Below are positions 1 to 5,868 of a stretch of 5,958 nt of DNA, one piece after another. The notes below the pieces were generated by a model, which was given only the letters and a program-made list of their open reading frames with translations, made no database searches and had not been told where the DNA came from. Source of the DNA: an uncultured Hymenobacter sp. (lineage in GTDB: Bacteria; Bacteroidota; Bacteroidia; Cytophagales; Hymenobacteraceae). Where the stretch lies: NCBI GenBank assembly GCA_937871705.1, contig CALMOO010000687.1, positions 5,324 to 11,281 on the forward strand, read 5' to 3'. Within the stretch, counting starts at the first letter, position 1; every line of letters begins with the position of its first letter. The position numbers were made by a program, and so were the translations under genes.

Positions 1-51
1 GTTAGTAGCCTAAACCAAGGCGCAGTGTTTTATCTAGGTGGGCAGCGCAGG

Positions 52-1527
52 TTATTTTTTTCCGACTGTAACGCCCGGCCATTGGTCGGTGCGGAACGGG
101 ACGGCGGGCAGGCCTTCCTTATTATAGAGATTGCCAGCGGGGTTGTTGGCCCAGTCGTAGCGCACGGCCACGGGGGTAGGCACGGCGGCGCTGGTTAGAA
201 TAATGTCGGCGCCTTTCTGCCGGGCCGTGGCCCAGTGAAACTGCTTGTCGGCTCCGGCCACGGCGAAGCCCCTGAGGCTACGCCCACCCTTCGCCATGAG
301 GCCCGCGCCCTGGTTGGTAAACTGGAGGCGCACGCTTTTGCCAGTCACGGCCATGGAGTGGAAGGTTGGCCCAGCGGCTACCACCTGCTTATCGCCATAG
401 GCTACTTGGCGCGCTACCAGCGCCAGGCGGTGGCCCACGTCTTGCTTATTAGCGGGGTGAATGTCGTTGCCATCGCCAATATCAACGGCCACCGCCATGC
501 CCGTGCGGGGTAGGGCGAGCGCCTGCGCCTGCGCTTCACGTAGCTCGGCCCAGTCCGACTCGGCGGGCTCGGGCAGCGCCTTGGTGAAGTTGGCGAGTTG
601 CACAAACAGGAACGGCAGCTCGGCGCCCCAGCGCGCGCGCCAATCCTGGATGAGCGCCGGAAATAAGGTGCGGTACTGGTCGGCGCGGGTCACGTTGCTT
701 TCGCCCTGGTACCAGATAATGCCCTTTATGGCGTAGGGCACCAGGGGCGCCACCATGCCATTATAGAGCACGGCAGGCAAATTCTGGGCATCCTTAACTG
801 TCGCATCGGGCGGGCCGGGCCGGTTTTCCAACTCGGCCACCGGGGCCTGAAAGTCCGGCAAGTTCTTGAGGGCTGAGGCGCTCACCCAGGCTTCGGCCGG
901 GGTGCCGCCCCACGGGCAGCTAATGAGCCCAATCGGCACGTGGTAACGCTGAAAAAGGTCGCGGGCAAAAAAGTAGCCCACCGCCGAAAAGCCGCTGGCG
1001 GTGCTGGGGCTGCACACTTTCCAATCGTACCCGGTATTCTCGGCTTGTGGCTGGTAGGCCACTCCCTTCTTCACGGTGAATTGCCGGATACTCGGAAAAT
1101 TAGCCGCGGCCACTTCCTGCTCTGCATTCAGCGGGAGGGGGTAGGCGTTGGGTGAAGGCGCGTTTTTATCGCGTAGCGGCAGCTCCATGTTCGACTGCCC
1201 CGACGCCAGCCACACGTCACCAACGAGAATATCCTGGATAGTTAGGGTATTCTGCCCTTTGATTATCATAGTGTAAGGGCCCCCAGCCGCGGGGGTAGGC
1301 AGCAGAAGCTGCCACTTGCCACCCTCCCCTGGCACGGCCTGATACGTCTTGTCCTGAAAGGTGACGGTTACTGTTTCGCCGGCATCGGCCCAGCCCCAAA
1401 TAGGCACTGTGGTTTCGCGCTGCAATACCATATGGTCGCCGACCAGAGCGGGTACGCGCACGGTTGCCTGGGCAGCAAAACCGCCTCCGAGGCTCAGGCA
1501 ACTCAGGCCAAGTACTTTACTTATCAT
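52..1527 (-). CDS. Secreted sialate O-acetylesterase family (SGNH) carbohydrate esterase
   Basis: This 491-residue protein should remove O-acetyl groups from a sugar or glycan outside the cytoplasm. Its N-terminus is a short signal peptide with one lysine, a hydrophobic stretch, and a likely cleavage near FAAQA (about residues 17-21). A beta-sandwich segment follows (about 23-100, with DHMVLQR at 31-37). The SGNH blocks are GQSNME at 110-115 with Ser112 as likely nucleophile, a PWGGTPAEAW block at 205-214, WYQGESN at 272-278, and DIHP at 355-358 giving the Asp355/His357 pair. The order and length match bacterial sialate O-acetylesterase-like proteins, so the triad looks intact. The ATG at 1525-1527 is chosen because it directly precedes the signal peptide; no Shine-Dalgarno sequence is visible. 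The gene is divergent from the beta-mannosidase and shares its intergenic region. Family members in polysaccharide loci often act on acetylated hemicelluloses, so the sialate name may not give the true substrate. An acetylated mannoside is an inference from the neighbours. No clear terminator is visible in the 51 bases after the stop. Confidence 0.9.
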   Translation of the reverse strand: MISKVLGLSCLSLGGGFAAQATVRVPALVGDHMVLQRETTVPIWGWADAGETVTVTFQDKTYQAVPGEGGKWQLLLPTPAAGGPYTMIIKGQNTLTIQDILVGDVWLASGQSNMELPLRDKNAPSPNAYPLPLNAEQEVAAANFPSIRQFTVKKGVAYQPQAENTGYDWKVCSPSTASGFSAVGYFFARDLFQRYHVPIGLISCPWGGTPAEAWVSASALKNLPDFQAPVAELENRPGPPDATVKDAQNLPAVLYNGMVAPLVPYAIKGIIWYQGESNVTRADQYRTLFPALIQDWRARWGAELPFLFVQLANFTKALPEPAESDWAELREAQAQALALPRTGMAVAVDIGDGNDIHPANKQDVGHRLALVARQVAYGDKQVVAAGPTFHSMAVTGKSVRLQFTNQGAGLMAKGGRSLRGFAVAGADKQFHWATARQKGADIILTSAAVPTPVAVRYDWANNPAGNLYNKEGLPAVPFRTDQWPGVTVGKK

Positions 1528-1727
1528 GACAGATGGTATTACTGCGGGCGTAGTTTTCAGCAGCTCTTCATAGTAACGTTTGCACCACTTCCTGCTTTCT
1601 AGCTCAGTTCTCTGCCTAAGCTTTACAAGAGCTCATAGCTCACGCTTGTAGCGCTAAGTGCCTGAAGATGAATGAATTATCAAGAATAGTGTAGTCCAAA
1701 CGTTGTAGTATCGCGTTGTCCTTTATT

Positions 1728-1743
1728 GCTAAAACGTATTAGC
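1728..1743. promoter_or_regulatory. Candidate operator, dyad copy 1 (GCTAAAACGTATTAGC)
   Basis: This is a 16-base inverted repeat centred on CG, in which seven of eight base pairs are symmetric and only position 6 from each end breaks the symmetry. CpG-centred dyads of this length are typical of LacI-family operators. It shares its arms with a second dyad at 2138-2153. It lies about 200 bases upstream of the esterase start. Assignment to the LacI-type regulator at 4431-5486 is an inference from linkage. Confidence 0.45.
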
Positions 1744-1885
1744 TGGTAAATATCGGTTCTTTTTCCATTTGCCAATAGTTTTACTCGTTAACTGGCTCGA
1801 CGAATTGCTGACTTATAAGTTAAGCCGCGACTTTTTGTTAAACTTAACTATAGCCATCAACGGCTGGGTCATGCTTCAGCAAGTC

Positions 1886-1905
1886 GGCTAGCCGGCGCGC
1901 TAGCC
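1886..1905. repeat. GC-rich inverted repeat, 7-bp arms
   Basis: GGCTAGC (1886-1892) and GCTAGCC (1899-1905) form a perfect 7-bp stem around a 6-base spacer. No T-run follows on either strand, so it does not look like an intrinsic terminator. It is a local GC-rich island within the AT-richer intergenic region. Its function is unknown. Confidence 0.5.
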
Positions 1906-1963
1906 TGGCGAATTTGCGCAGCAACTTACAGCGTTCAGCACCTGGCAATAGCTCAGCAGGTTG

Positions 1964-1973
1964 CAAACGTTTG
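1964..1973. promoter_or_regulatory. CpG-centred palindrome CAAACGTTTG, LacI/PurR-like operator candidate
   Basis: This is a perfect 10-base palindrome with a central CpG. Its core AAACGTTT is the same as in classical LacI-family sites such as the E. coli PurR box. It lies just upstream of the -33 region of the only good promoter candidate for the beta-mannosidase fragment. Binding by the linked LacI-family regulator, or by another family member encoded elsewhere, is an inference. Confidence 0.4.
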
Positions 1974-1980
1974 TTTACTT

Positions 1981-2014
1981 TTTAATCGCATAGACCTAAA
2001 GGGTGCTACTTTTG
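1981..2014 (+). promoter_or_regulatory. Candidate Bacteroidota promoter for the beta-mannosidase fragment
   Basis: TACTTTTG at 2007-2014 fits the Bacteroidota -7 consensus TAnnTTTG exactly. An imperfect -33 element (TTTA at 1981-1984 instead of TTTG) lies 22 bases upstream, within the accepted spacing. Transcription would start near 2021 and leave a leader of about 180 bases, which is long. One exact 8-mer match can occur by chance, so this is only a candidate. Confidence 0.3.
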
Positions 2015-2137
2015 AGCAGAATTGGAATAGTCCCGGCAAAACGCATTTTTTTCCAAGCTGACGTCTGCTTTAAACGTGCTTTTGCTGGTAGCCCCTGGGC
2101 AATTTAGTGCCATTGCACGCCTTTCTTTATCAGGAAA

Positions 2138-2153
2138 GCTAAAACCTTTTAGC
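2138..2153. promoter_or_regulatory. Candidate operator, dyad copy 2 (GCTAAAACCTTTTAGC)
   Basis: This is a 16-base inverted repeat with perfect 7-base arms, GCTAAAA and TTTTAGC, around a CC centre. It repeats the sequence of the dyad at 1728-1743 with changes at only two positions. It ends 45 bases before the beta-mannosidase start and, if the promoter near 2007 is real, lies within the transcribed leader. The two-base centre is too tight for an RNA hairpin loop without opening inner pairs, so a DNA-binding site is more likely than an RNA element. Confidence 0.45.
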
Positions 2154-2198
2154 GAAAACTTTCCCATCTTCTAAACGATTCCCGATAGTTTCCCACCC

Positions 2199-2885
2199 GT
2201 GCAGCGTCTCCCTCATTTATCCAGCCTCGCTACGGGGCTTTTGCTGCTAGCTACCCTGCCCAGCGCCCTGGCCCAGCAGGCTCCTACCCCCCCTGCCCCG
2301 GCCAACGGTGGGCGGACTATTCAGCCTGTGCTCAGTGGCTGGCGCTTTCACCAAGTGGGCAAGGACAACTGGGCTCCCGCTACGGTGCTGGGCTGCGTGC
2401 ACACGGACCAGCTAGCTACCAAGCAAATAGCTGACCCATTATACCGCGACAATGAGATGAAGCTCCAGTGGATTGGCAAAACCGACTGGGACTACGAAAC
2501 GACCTTCGACGTAGCCGCTGCCACCCTGCAGCGCCAGCACTTAGAGTTAGTGTTCAAGGGCCTCGATACCTACGCCGACGTAACCTTGAACGGCCAGGAC
2601 ATCCTGCACGCCCACAACATGTTTCGAGAGTGGCGCGCCGAGGTAAAGCCGCAACTCAAGGCCGCCGGCAACCGCCTATTCATCCACTTTCGCTCGCCGC
2701 TCAATGAGGTGGCCGACCTGCCTAAGAAATACGGCTACGACCTGTTCGCCATCAACGACGACCAGGCCATGGGCATCGTTGGCGACAAGGGGCCCGTGCT
2801 GAGCCCTTATACCCTTCAAGCCGCGGGGTCTGGTGGCTGCCTGCCTCGGCAACCCGATTGTGGGTTGTACTTTAATCCCGCTTAG
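2199..2885 (+). pseudogene. GH2 beta-mannosidase, 3'-truncated: N-terminal domain only
   Basis: The intact enzyme would remove non-reducing terminal beta-mannosyl residues in the periplasm. The frame begins at GTG (2199), chosen because it directly precedes a good signal peptide with cleavage after LPSALA (residue 25 or so). Residues 40-205 match the N-terminal sugar-binding-like domain of GH2 beta-mannosidases, with the hallmarks GCVHTD (65-70), DPLYRDNE (79-86), WIGKTDWDYETTF (91-103), GLDTYADVTLNG (121-132), NMFREW (140-145) and FRSPLNE (164-170). At SPYT (202-205, ending at 2813) the similarity stops. Family members continue there with a YHFGWDWGPR-like segment and then the catalytic barrel. 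Here 23 unrelated codons with poor GC at third positions lead to a stop. Full-length members have roughly 800-900 residues, so about three quarters, including both catalytic glutamates, are missing. It might still be expressed as a secreted carbohydrate-binding fragment, but decay by deletion or an assembly artefact is more likely. An intrinsic terminator follows. Confidence 0.85.
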
Positions 2886-2901
2886 GTAATTGACCAAGTA
2901 G

Positions 2902-2945
2902 AAAGCCGTGTACCAAGCGTTGAGCGCGGCTTTTCTTCTTTCTTT
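2902..2945 (+). terminator. Intrinsic terminator after the beta-mannosidase remnant
   Basis: The arms 2902-2910 (AAAGCCGTG) and 2925-2933 (CGCGGCTTT) pair over nine positions with one G-U, around a 14-base loop, and a T-rich tail (TTCTTCTTTCTTT) follows. It lies 17 bases after the stop of the truncated mannosidase and 41 bases before the likely start of the transporter. Its place suggests it is the original terminator of the mannosidase gene. It would largely uncouple the transporter from the upstream promoter. Confidence 0.7.
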
Positions 2946-2985
2946 ACACGCAAATTTCAACTTTCTTTTCTCTCCCACCTCCCTC

Positions 2986-4278
2986 ATGGCAGCTCCTCCC
3001 CCCAGTACCCTTAGCCGGCCCAGCGCCGCAGCCTCCTCTTCGACCGGCACCACGCCCAACTACACTTCGGCGCTGAGTGCCGTCACGACCCTGTTCTTTC
3101 TGTGGGGGTTTATCACGTGCCTCAACGATATTCTAATTCCGTACCTGAAAGCCATTTTTCAGCTCTCGTACGCGCAAGCCAACCTGATTAACCTGTGCTT
3201 TTTTGGGGCTTACTTTTTAATGAGCATTCCGTCGGGCAAGCTGGTGGCGCGGCTGGGCTACAAGCGCGGCATGCTGCTGGGCTTCGTGGTGGCGGCCATC
3301 GGCGCCTTCCTGTTTTACCCGGCGGCGGCGCAGCGCGCCTATGGGCTGTTTTTGGGGGCGCTATTCGTACTGGCTTCGGGCATCACGCGCTTGCAGGTGG
3401 CGGCTAACCCGTACGTGGCCATTCTGGGGCCGCCGCAGTCGGCCTCGTCGCGCCTGACACTGACGCAGGCGTTCAATTCGCTGGGTACTACACTGGCCCC
3501 GCTACTCGGTAGCGCGCTCATTCTAAGCCGCCTGCCTAAGCTCGATAACGCGGCTACGGCGGCCAGCATCGATATCAGTGCCGTGCAGCTGCCCTACCTC
3601 ATTATTGGCGGGATGCTGCTACTTATTAGCCTTATCCTGAGCCGCATCAACCTGCCAGTTATTACGCACACGGCCGATGACGACGACCTGACGGGCACTC
3701 ACCACGAGAGCGCCTGGCAGTACCGCCACCTGATGCTGGGAGTAGTAGGCATTTTTGCTTACGTAGGGGCCGAGGTGGCTATCGGCTCGCACATCGTGAG
3801 CTACCTCGCCCAGCCTACCGTAATGGGCTTAGACCCGAGCGCAGCCGGCAACAAAGTAGCCTATTACTGGGGTGCCGCCATGGTCGGACGCTTCGCGGGG
3901 GCTTATTTGCTAAACAAGTTCTCGCCTACCAAGTTACTTGCCCTGAATGCCATCGGCGCGGTAGTGCTGGTGCTCATTTCCATTAACACCACGGGCGCGG
4001 TGGCCATGTGGTCGCTACTGGCCGTGGGGCTGATGAACTCGCTGATGTACCCCACCATCTTCACACTGGCCGTGGCCGGGCTGGGGCGCCACACCGAAGA
4101 AGGCTCGGGGCTGCTGTGCACCGCCATTGTGGGCGGCGCGCTGGTGCCGATGCTGTTTGGCACCATCGCCGACCACAGCGGCTTGCGCCTGGCCTTGCTG
4201 CTGCCCGTGGTGTGCTACCTCTACGTGATGTGGTATGGCCTGCGCGGCTCGCGCCGGGCAGTCGTGGCCACCGCTTAG
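2986..4278 (+). CDS. Sugar MFS transporter, FucP/GluP-type (fucose/glucose/galactose:H+ symporter family)
   Basis: This 430-residue inner-membrane protein should import a monosaccharide with protons, plausibly mannose, glucose or galactose. It has the usual two six-helix bundles with a hydrophilic central loop (about 222-246, rich in Asp and His). The first helix carries the family signature FFLWGFITCLNDILIPYLK (37-55); Asp48 aligns with the proton-coupling Asp46 of E. coli FucP. The motif LQVAANPYVAILGP (136-149) puts Gln137 where FucP has Glu135, as in glucose/galactose-type members. RLGYKRG (89-95) is the loop 2-3 motif, and YPTIFTLAVAGLG with the following GSGLL (355-376) is the C-terminal signature. 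The ATG at 2986 is preferred. An in-frame GTG at 2908 would add 26 residues but lies inside the terminator hairpin, and the extra segment has no counterpart in the family. Arg135 beside the LQVAANPY motif, where hydrophobic residues are usual, is odd. No clear promoter is visible in the short gap upstream. Substrate choice cannot be read from sequence. Confidence 0.92.
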   Translation: MAAPPPSTLSRPSAAASSSTGTTPNYTSALSAVTTLFFLWGFITCLNDILIPYLKAIFQLSYAQANLINLCFFGAYFLMSIPSGKLVARLGYKRGMLLGFVVAAIGAFLFYPAAAQRAYGLFLGALFVLASGITRLQVAANPYVAILGPPQSASSRLTLTQAFNSLGTTLAPLLGSALILSRLPKLDNAATAASIDISAVQLPYLIIGGMLLLISLILSRINLPVITHTADDDDLTGTHHESAWQYRHLMLGVVGIFAYVGAEVAIGSHIVSYLAQPTVMGLDPSAAGNKVAYYWGAAMVGRFAGAYLLNKFSPTKLLALNAIGAVVLVLISINTTGAVAMWSLLAVGLMNSLMYPTIFTLAVAGLGRHTEEGSGLLCTAIVGGALVPMLFGTIADHSGLRLALLLPVVCYLYVMWYGLRGSRRAVVATA

Positions 4279-4308
4279 CAGCTGGTCGTTTAGGTAGCTT
4301 GTAATACT

Positions 4309-4371
4309 TGTTTTTCGGTGTTCGCCGGGAGTTATATCAATTATATAATCCCCGGCGAACACCGAAAAACA
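4309..4371. repeat. 63-base palindrome, perfect 21-bp arms, AT-rich centre
   Basis: Bases 4309-4329 and 4351-4371 are exact reverse complements over 21 bp. The dyad continues on the same axis inside, after one mismatch and one G-T pair, with TTATAT (4332-4337) and ATATAA (4343-4348) around a 5-base centre. The arms begin TGTTTTTCGG and end CCGAAAAACA. Because the A-run is at the 3' end of the stem and no T-run follows, it does not fit a standard intrinsic terminator on either strand, although so stable a stem could still stop or protect the transporter transcript. It lies 30 bases after the transporter stop and 59 bases before the LacI-type start. It could be a palindromic intergenic repeat or miniature element, a cruciform, or a control site for the regulator. 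Confidence 0.9.
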
Positions 4372-4430
4372 TAAACGGGCAACGGTAAACAAACTTTAAA
4401 AGCAACAACGACTAACGAACTTGCCGCCTT

Positions 4431-5486
4431 ATGGCTACTCCGCACAAACGTATTTCGCTCACCAACATCGCTCAGCAGCTGGGGCTCTCGACCTCCACGG
4501 TTTCGCGGGCGCTGGCCGACCACGCGGGCATCAGCGAGGAGACGAAGGCGCGGGTGCGGCAGTTGGCCGACGAACTGCACTACCTGCCCAACCACCTGGC
4601 GGCCTCCCTGCGCAAAGGCCACAGCAACACGCTGGGCGTGATTGTGCCGCACATCAACGGGTATTTTTTTCCGGCCGTGATGAACGGCATTGAGAAAGTA
4701 GCCAGCCAGGCGGGCTTCAACGTGATGATGTGCCAGTCGAACGAAGACGTGCGCCGCGAGCGGCAGAACATTGCGACCCTGCTGGCGGCGCAGGTCGAGG
4801 GCATTTTGCTTTCGCTCTCGGCCTCTACCCACCAGCAGGTGGGGCACTTCGAGCAGGTGCAGCAGCAGGGCACGCCGCTGGTGTTTTTTGACCGCATGCC
4901 CGAGCTGCCCAATAGTACGGCCGTCGTGCTCGACGATTTTAAGGGGGCCTACCAGGCCGTTTCGCACCTCATTGAGCAGGGCTGCACGCGCATTGCCCAC
5001 TTGGCAGGGCCGCAACACCTCAATACCAGCCGCAACCGCTTGCTCGGTTACCAGGAGGCCCTGCGGGCCCATGGCCTACCCTTGCTCGACGAGCTGGTGT
5101 ACCTGCTACCCTCCTCCAAGCTGGAAGCCGGCCGGGATGGCATGGCGCAACTGTTAGCCCTGCCTACCCCCCCTGATGCGGTGTTTGCCGCGTATGCATT
5201 CTCGGCGGCCGGGGCGCTGGAAGTACTGCACGAACGCGGGCTGCGGGTGCCGCAGGATATGGCGCTGGCTTGCTTCAGCAACGAGCCTTTCACGACCATG
5301 ACCCAGCCCAGCCTGACGGCCGTAGACCAGCGCGCCGAGCAGATGGGCGAAACGGCAGTGCGCCTGCTGCTGCAGCTGCTCAAGCGAGGGCCTGGCTACA
5401 CGCCGCCCCACATCGTGCTCAAGCCCGAGCTGCTGGTGCGCGGCTCTTCGCTGCACCTGGCGCAGCGAGTGCTGGCCGCCAAGTAA
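4431..5486 (+). CDS. LacI/GalR-family transcriptional regulator
   Basis: This 351-residue cytoplasmic DNA-binding protein probably represses genes for sugar uptake and breakdown until a sugar ligand binds. The N-terminal helix-turn-helix ISLTNIAQQLGLSTSTVSRAL (8-28) is typical of the family. The hinge helix follows at about 53-63 (PNHLAASLRKG). The periplasmic-binding-protein-like domain begins with TLGVIVPHINGYFFPAVMNGIE (67-88). FFDRMPELP (152-160) places Asp154 and Arg155 at a usual ligand-contact loop, and CFSNEPFTTMTQPSLTAVDQ (281-300) is the C-terminal signature seen in Bacteroidota members. Length and domain order are normal and nothing appears broken. The ATG at 4431 sits seven codons before the helix-turn-helix, and no Shine-Dalgarno sequence is visible. 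Position beside a sugar transporter and a beta-mannosidase remnant suggests control of this locus, perhaps with mannose or a mannoside as effector (inference). The large palindrome upstream may affect its own expression. Confidence 0.93.
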   Translation: MATPHKRISLTNIAQQLGLSTSTVSRALADHAGISEETKARVRQLADELHYLPNHLAASLRKGHSNTLGVIVPHINGYFFPAVMNGIEKVASQAGFNVMMCQSNEDVRRERQNIATLLAAQVEGILLSLSASTHQQVGHFEQVQQQGTPLVFFDRMPELPNSTAVVLDDFKGAYQAVSHLIEQGCTRIAHLAGPQHLNTSRNRLLGYQEALRAHGLPLLDELVYLLPSSKLEAGRDGMAQLLALPTPPDAVFAAYAFSAAGALEVLHERGLRVPQDMALACFSNEPFTTMTQPSLTAVDQRAEQMGETAVRLLLQLLKRGPGYTPPHIVLKPELLVRGSSLHLAQRVLAAK

Positions 5487-5500
5487 AGTAAGATTAAACA

Positions 5501-5531
5501 GCGCGGCAAGCTGGCAGGTGGGGTGCCGCGC
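5501..5531. repeat. GC-rich hairpin just after the regulator stop
   Basis: GCGCGGCA (5501-5508) and TGCCGCGC (5524-5531) form a perfect 8-bp stem around a 15-base loop, 14 bases after the regulator stop codon. No T-run follows directly. It may act with the next hairpin in transcript ending or protection. Confidence 0.5.
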
Positions 5532-5535
5532 CGAT

Positions 5536-5571
5536 AAAACGGGCGCGCCGACTGGCGCCGCGTGCCGTTTT
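5536..5571 (+). terminator. Probable terminator of the LacI-family gene
   Basis: AAAACGG (5536-5542) pairs with CCGTTTT (5565-5571), enclosing a GC-rich interior that can fold further (for example GCGCC-GACT-GGCGC at 5545-5558). The A-run before and T-run after a GC-rich stem fit a bidirectional intrinsic terminator, although the T-run is short and is followed by a C-rich stretch. It lies 49 bases after the regulator stop. Confidence 0.45.
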
Positions 5572-5593
5572 CCTACCCCCCTTTAACTCGTAG

Positions 5594-5830
5594 ACCGCCG
5601 GAAGCGTGTGCGGCTCGAACCCCGAAGTGTATGGCTGGCACGTGGCCGTTGTAATGCGCGACCGCCTGGCGAGCAAAAGCCTCGCCGACCCTCCCCTGGC
5701 CGCGCGCCACAAAGTCGCGGCCCTCACCAAAACTGACCGGCAGAAGCTCGTGAACCCCACCTGGTTTATGGCCAAGCTGTTTGCCCAGCACAAGGTCAGT
5801 TCTAAGGTCAGTCGCTTATCAGATAGTTAG
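5594..5830 (+). pseudogene. Short coding remnant of unrecognised protein
   Basis: The frame is open from just after a TAG at 5591 to the TAG ending at 5830, with GTG (5606) as the only early start. Codons from about 5597 to 5794 end mostly in G or C, as in the neighbouring genes, whereas other frames do not show this, so this stretch looks like real coding sequence. The readable peptide includes NPEVYGWHVAVVMRDRL, then TKTDRQKLVNPTWFMAKL and FAQHK. I do not recognise the family. After HKV the codons lose the GC bias and encode a Ser-rich tail over a 9-base direct repeat, which suggests that the true 3' part is gone. No normal start region is visible, so it is probably an internal piece of a larger gene left by deletion. 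A small intact gene of about 74 codons starting at the GTG cannot be ruled out. Confidence 0.4.
5792..5812 (+). repeat. Tandem 9-base direct repeat AAGGTCAGT
   Basis: AAGGTCAGT occurs at 5792-5800 and again at 5804-5812, separated by TCT. It lies where the coding-like base pattern of the preceding remnant ends. It may be a slippage duplication or the scar of a small insertion or deletion. Confidence 0.6.
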
Positions 5831-5847
5831 TATGGAGCATTGCCCAC

Positions 5848-5868
5848 GAGCGCCATTTTTAGGCGCTC
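5848..5868. repeat. Inverted repeat, 7-bp arms with T-rich loop
   Basis: GAGCGCC (5848-5854) and GGCGCTC (5862-5868) form a perfect stem around the 7-base loop ATTTTTA. The T-run is in the loop rather than after the stem, so it is not a standard intrinsic terminator. It lies in the last 130 bases, where I find no supported gene. Confidence 0.5.

Larger units (their letters stand above)
1528..2198. other. Divergent intergenic region between esterase and beta-mannosidase fragment
   Basis: These 671 bases are visibly richer in A and T than the flanking genes and contain no open frame with the local GC-rich third-position pattern. They hold two copies of a 16-base dyad, a CpG-centred palindrome, a match to the Bacteroidota -7 element, and a GC-rich inverted repeat, each listed separately. 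There is also a small dyad GTTAA-AC-TTAAC at 1837-1848. The 7-mer TTTCCCA occurs twice just before the beta-mannosidase start (2160-2166 and 2189-2195). For a two-gene divergent promoter the region is long, so it could also contain an unrecognised small RNA or a deletion scar, but I see no direct support for either. Confidence 0.7.

Noticed and set aside
1..51. Terminator for the esterase gene
   Set aside because: Only a weak four-base GCGC self-pairing is visible, with no T-run on the minus strand.
1697..1704. Minus-strand AACGTTTG as a -7 element for the esterase
   Set aside because: It lacks the TA of TAnnTTTG and no -33 element lies at proper spacing, so I do not call an esterase promoter.
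2908..2985. Upstream GTG start that would lengthen the transporter by 26 residues
   Set aside because: The GTG lies inside the terminator stem, the added residues do not resemble the family's N-terminus, and the ATG at 2986 gives a normal length of 430.
2676..3059. Minus-strand open frame of 127 codons across the mannosidase end and transporter start
   Set aside because: It runs antisense to two well-supported coding regions and across the terminator, and its product resembles no family I know.
4309..4371. Standard intrinsic terminator for the transporter
   Set aside because: The stem is strong, but the 3' arm ends in an A-run and no T-run follows on either strand.
4341..5072. Minus-strand open frame of 243 codons over the regulator gene
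   Set aside because: It is antisense to a clear LacI-family gene. Long antisense frames are expected in GC-rich DNA, and the translation has no recognisable domain.
5494..5793. Minus-strand frames over the coding remnant and the hairpins
   Set aside because: The GC-rich third-position pattern fits the plus-strand frame, and these frames run through both hairpins.
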